64,000 nt of DNA, taken from Polyangium jinanense. Its GTDB lineage: Bacteria > Myxococcota > Polyangia > Polyangiales > Polyangiaceae. The stretch is taken from assembly GCF_028435365.1 (NCBI RefSeq), contig NZ_JAGTJJ010000001.1:930001-994000 (forward strand), given 5' to 3'. Of the stretch, positions 61,883 to 64,000 are shown in pieces. The position numbers and the translations under genes are program-made. How positions within the stretch are numbered: position 1 is the first letter of the stretch; each line of letters opens with the position of its first letter. The notes beneath the pieces are model-generated. The model was not told the origin of the DNA. It made no database searches and saw only the letters and a list, made by a program, of their open reading frames with translations.

Positions 61883-61888
61883 ACGCTA
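61883..61888 (-). promoter_or_regulatory. -10-like TAGCGT six bases before GTG 61876
   Basis: Minus-strand TGTAGCGT, then GTGCGC and GTG 61876. Suggests a leaderless transcript. Confidence 0.45.
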
Positions 61889-61908
61889 CACCCAGTTCGC
61901 CCATGGGG

Positions 61909-61981
61909 CTACGCTCGGCAAACCGAGCTACGCCCCAAACCCCGGTTCGCCCATGGAGCTCCGGGGCTAGCGCCCCGCGAA
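61909..61981. repeat. Short inverted and direct repeats between divergent genes
   Basis: GTTCGCCCATGGGGCT at 61911-61926 and GTTCGCCCATGGAGCT at 61948-61963 are near-identical direct repeats. Inside the first, GCTACGCTCGG-CAAA-CCGAGCTACGC forms an imperfect hairpin. Could be operator sites or a small REP-like unit; none of the genes nearby tells which. Confidence 0.5.
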
Positions 61982-61990
61982 GGGTCCGAC

Positions 61991-61996
61991 TAAGCT
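61991..61996 (+). promoter_or_regulatory. -10-like TAAGCT nine bases before ATG 62006
   Basis: CGACTAAGCT then nine bases to ATG. Slightly longer spacing than other starts here, no Shine-Dalgarno. Confidence 0.4.
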
Positions 61997-62005
61997 CGCG
62001 CCGCG

Positions 62006-63049
62006 ATGTCCCTACTGCGATGGTCGCCTCTCCTCTTGGCCCTTCTCGGGAGCGGCGGCGCCTGTCATGGTTCGTCCGACCGGAGCGAATCGAAGCCGGC
62101 TCCCTCGGCGGCGCCCGATCCGAGCATCCCGGGCGTCGAGCTGGGTCAGCTCACGCCGCGGGAGCGACGCGAGTGGACGGCGCAGGTCTCGACGCTGCTC
62201 GCCCCTTGCGCCGAGACGCCGGTCCCGATCACCCAGTGCATCCAGGAAAACCGGCCCTGCAAGGCGTGTCTTCCCGCGGCACAGTTTCTGCTCAAACAGG
62301 TGCAAGCCGGGCGTAGCAAGCAGGAGCGCGAGGAAGCGTACACGGCTCGCTTCGATTCCAAGAAGGTCCGGACGCTGGTGACCGACGGCTCGCCCGAGCT
62401 CGGTCCGCCCGACGCGCCCGTGACGATCGTCGAGTGGGCCGACTTCGAGTGCCCCGCGTGCCGCGCGTTTTACCCGGTGGTCGACGACCTCGTGAAGCGT
62501 TTCCCGGGCCAGGTGCGCGCCGTCTACAAGTTCTACCCGCTCGGGAGCCATCCCCACGGCGAGATTTCCGCGCGCGCGGCGAACGCGGCGTTCAAGCAAG
62601 GCAAGTTCTGGGAGATGCACCATCTCCTATTCGACAACCAGGATCGGCTGGAGCAGTCGGACCTCGAACGGTACGCGAAGAAGCTCGAGCTCGACGCCGT
62701 GAAGTTCCGCGCGGACATGGTCTCGGACGACACGACCGGCCGCATCGAGAAGGACAAGAAGCAAGCCGACGGCGTGGGCCTCGAAGGCACGCCCACGGTC
62801 TTCATCAACGGCCGTGAGGTCAACCTCGGCAAACTCACGGACCTCTACGGAGACCTCGAGGAGTGGATCAAGCTCGACCTCGAGCTCGCGGGCATCAAGC
62901 CAGCGCCGGCCCCCGCGAAGCCCGAAGGTTCGGCGATCCCCGCGGCCGGTTCGGCGGCGCCCGCGGCTGGTTCCGCGATCCCCGCGGCCGGCTCCGCGGT
63001 GCCCGCAGCCGGTTCGGCCGTGCCCGCGGCGGGTCCCGCGAAGAAATGA
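62006..63049 (+). CDS. DsbA-like thioredoxin-fold lipoprotein
   Basis: 347 aa. Lipobox GSGGAC (Cys20). Residues about 120-300 are a DsbA/DSBA-like domain: DAPVTIVEWADFECPACRAF with redox CPAC (149-152), FYPLGSHPHGEISARAANAAF and the cis-Pro loop GLEGTPTVFING. A C-terminal GSAIPAAGSAAPAAGSAIP tail of about six PAAGSA repeats from an 18-bp tandem repeat is unusual. It forms or isomerises disulphides in the periplasm by family inference. Overlaps the next gene by 4 bp (ATGA). Confidence 0.92.
   Translation: MSLLRWSPLLLALLGSGGACHGSSDRSESKPAPSAAPDPSIPGVELGQLTPRERREWTAQVSTLLAPCAETPVPITQCIQENRPCKACLPAAQFLLKQVQAGRSKQEREEAYTARFDSKKVRTLVTDGSPELGPPDAPVTIVEWADFECPACRAFYPVVDDLVKRFPGQVRAVYKFYPLGSHPHGEISARAANAAFKQGKFWEMHHLLFDNQDRLEQSDLERYAKKLELDAVKFRADMVSDDTTGRIEKDKKQADGVGLEGTPTVFINGREVNLGKLTDLYGDLEEWIKLDLELAGIKPAPAPAKPEGSAIPAAGSAAPAAGSAIPAAGSAVPAAGSAVPAAGPAKK
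62931..63045 (+). repeat. 18-bp tandem repeat coding for PAAGSA units
   Basis: Units like CCCGCGGCCGGTTCGGCG, about six, giving GSAxPAA repeats. In frame with the DsbA-like gene. Confidence 0.7.
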
Positions 63050-63789
63050 AGGTCGCCGATCCCTGCGGCTGCTTCCCGACCGGGAGGCACTACCCCGGCA
63101 TCGCGCACCTGCTCAAGGTGCGCGCCGTCGGCGTCGCCTCCGAGCTCGACGCGAGCGCGCCGTGGATCGATCACCCGATCGCCTTCCTCGACGTCGAGAC
63201 CACCGGCAAGAACGCGCAGCAGGATCGGCTCGTCGAGGTCGCCGTCGTCATCGGCATCCGCGGCGACGTGGTCGCGCGCCACAGCTGGCTCGTGAACCCC
63301 GGCCGCCCGATCCCCGCCGAGTCCACCGCGGTGCACGGCATCCGCGACGAGGACGTCGCCGGAAAGCCCGCGTTCTCGGAGATCGCCGGCGAGTTCCTCG
63401 CGACACTCGGGGGCGCGATCCCCGCCGCGTACAACGCCGTCTTCGACCGCGGCTTCTTGCTCGCCGAGCTCGAGCGCGCCTCGGTTCGTCCCGAAAACCC
63501 GCCGCCCGCGATGCGCCGCGAGGTCGACTGGATCGATCCGCTCACGTTCGCGCGCGAGCTCTACAAGCACGAGGGCAGCCGCGCGCTCGGCGACATGGCC
63601 GCACTGCTCGGCATCGAGCTCGTCAACGCGCACCGCGCCACCGACGACGCCGAGGCGGCGCTGCGCGTGCTCTACGCGCTCGCCAAGGATTCACGCGTCC
63701 CGCGCGCCTACGGCAGCTTCATCCAGGAGCAACGCCGGCTCCTCCGCATGCAGGACGAGGCCCGCGCGCGTTGGCGCAGGCCGAGCTAG
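63046..63789 (+). CDS. DnaQ-like 3'-5' exonuclease (DEDDh)
   Basis: 247 aa. Exo I motif FLDVETTG (Asp49/Glu51), exo II region AAYNAVFDRGFLLAELE, exo III NAHRATDDAEAALRVL with His and Asp, the DEDDh set. N-terminal extension of 45 residues with CGCFPTGRHYPGIAHLL. Family members proofread or process nucleic acid; a role in DNA polymerase epsilon-like proofreading cannot be claimed from this alone. ATGA overlap with the lipoprotein gene; the next GTG follows directly after its TAG. Confidence 0.92.
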   Translation: MKVADPCGCFPTGRHYPGIAHLLKVRAVGVASELDASAPWIDHPIAFLDVETTGKNAQQDRLVEVAVVIGIRGDVVARHSWLVNPGRPIPAESTAVHGIRDEDVAGKPAFSEIAGEFLATLGGAIPAAYNAVFDRGFLLAELERASVRPENPPPAMRREVDWIDPLTFARELYKHEGSRALGDMAALLGIELVNAHRATDDAEAALRVLYALAKDSRVPRAYGSFIQEQRRLLRMQDEARARWRRPS

Positions 63790-64000
63790 GTGAGCGCACC
63801 CGACAAGAAGCGACGCCTCCCGCTCGTGCAAGCGGGCCCGCCGCCGGACGAGCCGGACGCCGAGGATCGGCCGCCGTGGCACTGGTCCGGGATCGGCGCG
63901 GTCGCGACGTTCCTCGTCTGGCTACCGCTCGCGGCGATCGCGGCGAAGGTCGGCGCGCGGATCGTCGATCGGGCCGAGCTCGGCGTCCCCGCGCCCGCGG
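63790..64000 (+). CDS. Membrane protein, 5' part, cut by window edge
   Basis: GTG 63790 directly follows the exonuclease TAG. 70 codons are visible: VSAPDKKRRLPLVQAGPPPD, then an HWSGIGAVATFLVWLPLAAI membrane segment, then GARIVDRAELG. Same operon. Family not identifiable from this part. Confidence 0.7.
   Translation, partial: MSAPDKKRRLPLVQAGPPPDEPDAEDRPPWHWSGIGAVATFLVWLPLAAIAAKVGARIVDRAELGVPAPA

Overview
The window is about 70% G+C, densely coded, and very rich in secreted lipoproteins, beta-propellers, proline-rich linkers and eukaryote-like Ser/Thr kinase and FHA modules. This mix fits a myxobacterium of the Polyangiales/Sorangiineae type (inference from content; no rRNA, tRNA or species marker is present). 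Most intergenic gaps are short. Several starts lack a Shine-Dalgarno sequence and instead have a TA-rich -10-like hexamer 6-9 nt before the start codon, which suggests leaderless mRNAs.

Layout. 1-4.9 kb: truncated pentapeptide-repeat protein, a Cys-rich membrane protein, a small frameshifted gene, a propeller lipoprotein, thiol peroxidase (tpx) and an SDR oxidoreductase. 4.9-12.7 kb: a TolB-like propeller protein diverges from a 1147-aa Ser/Thr kinase-ATPase that overlaps the start of an MgtA-type Mg2+ P-type ATPase. 12.7-17.9 kb: small secreted proteins (two are ricin-lectin-like paralogs), a macrodomain protein, and a 266-aa orphan preceded by a 43-bp-period tandem array. 18-31 kb: TonB-dependent receptor, outer-membrane beta-barrel protein, RseP-type site-2 protease plus lipoprotein, then a minus-strand operon running FtsK, a small protein, a PQQ-like propeller and a cyclic-nucleotide-binding-like protein. 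31-37.7 kb: HEAT-like lipoprotein, an RHH/proline-rich/FHA protein, an L,D-transpeptidase and a UbiB/ABC1 kinase.

37.7-41.4 kb is one minus-strand operon: rph, rdgB, an AtpZ-like protein, an AtpI-like protein, atpB, atpE. The first four junctions are joined by 4-nt overlaps or short gaps. 41.5-44.1 kb: lipoprotein, ComEA-type HhH protein and a Tat-exported DUF362 protein. 44.4-50 kb is the accessory part: a paralog of the 266-aa orphan, again with a 43-bp-period array in its leader; a DUF4258/YgiT-type toxin-antitoxin pair; and a 1274-aa protein of visibly lower G+C. 50.3-64 kb: lipoproteins, two Uma2-type nucleases, an S55 (SpoIVB-type) peptidase with a propeller partner, a metallophosphoesterase, a response regulator, a DsbA-like lipoprotein and a DnaQ-like exonuclease.

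The most unusual signals are: (i) the two homologous orphan genes that both carry related 43-bp-period tandem repeats upstream; (ii) two copies of a roughly 310-bp multi-hairpin intergenic element whose stems covary; (iii) the toxin-antitoxin pair plus 1274-aa protein as a candidate defence cassette; and (iv) the recurrent leaderless-promoter geometry.
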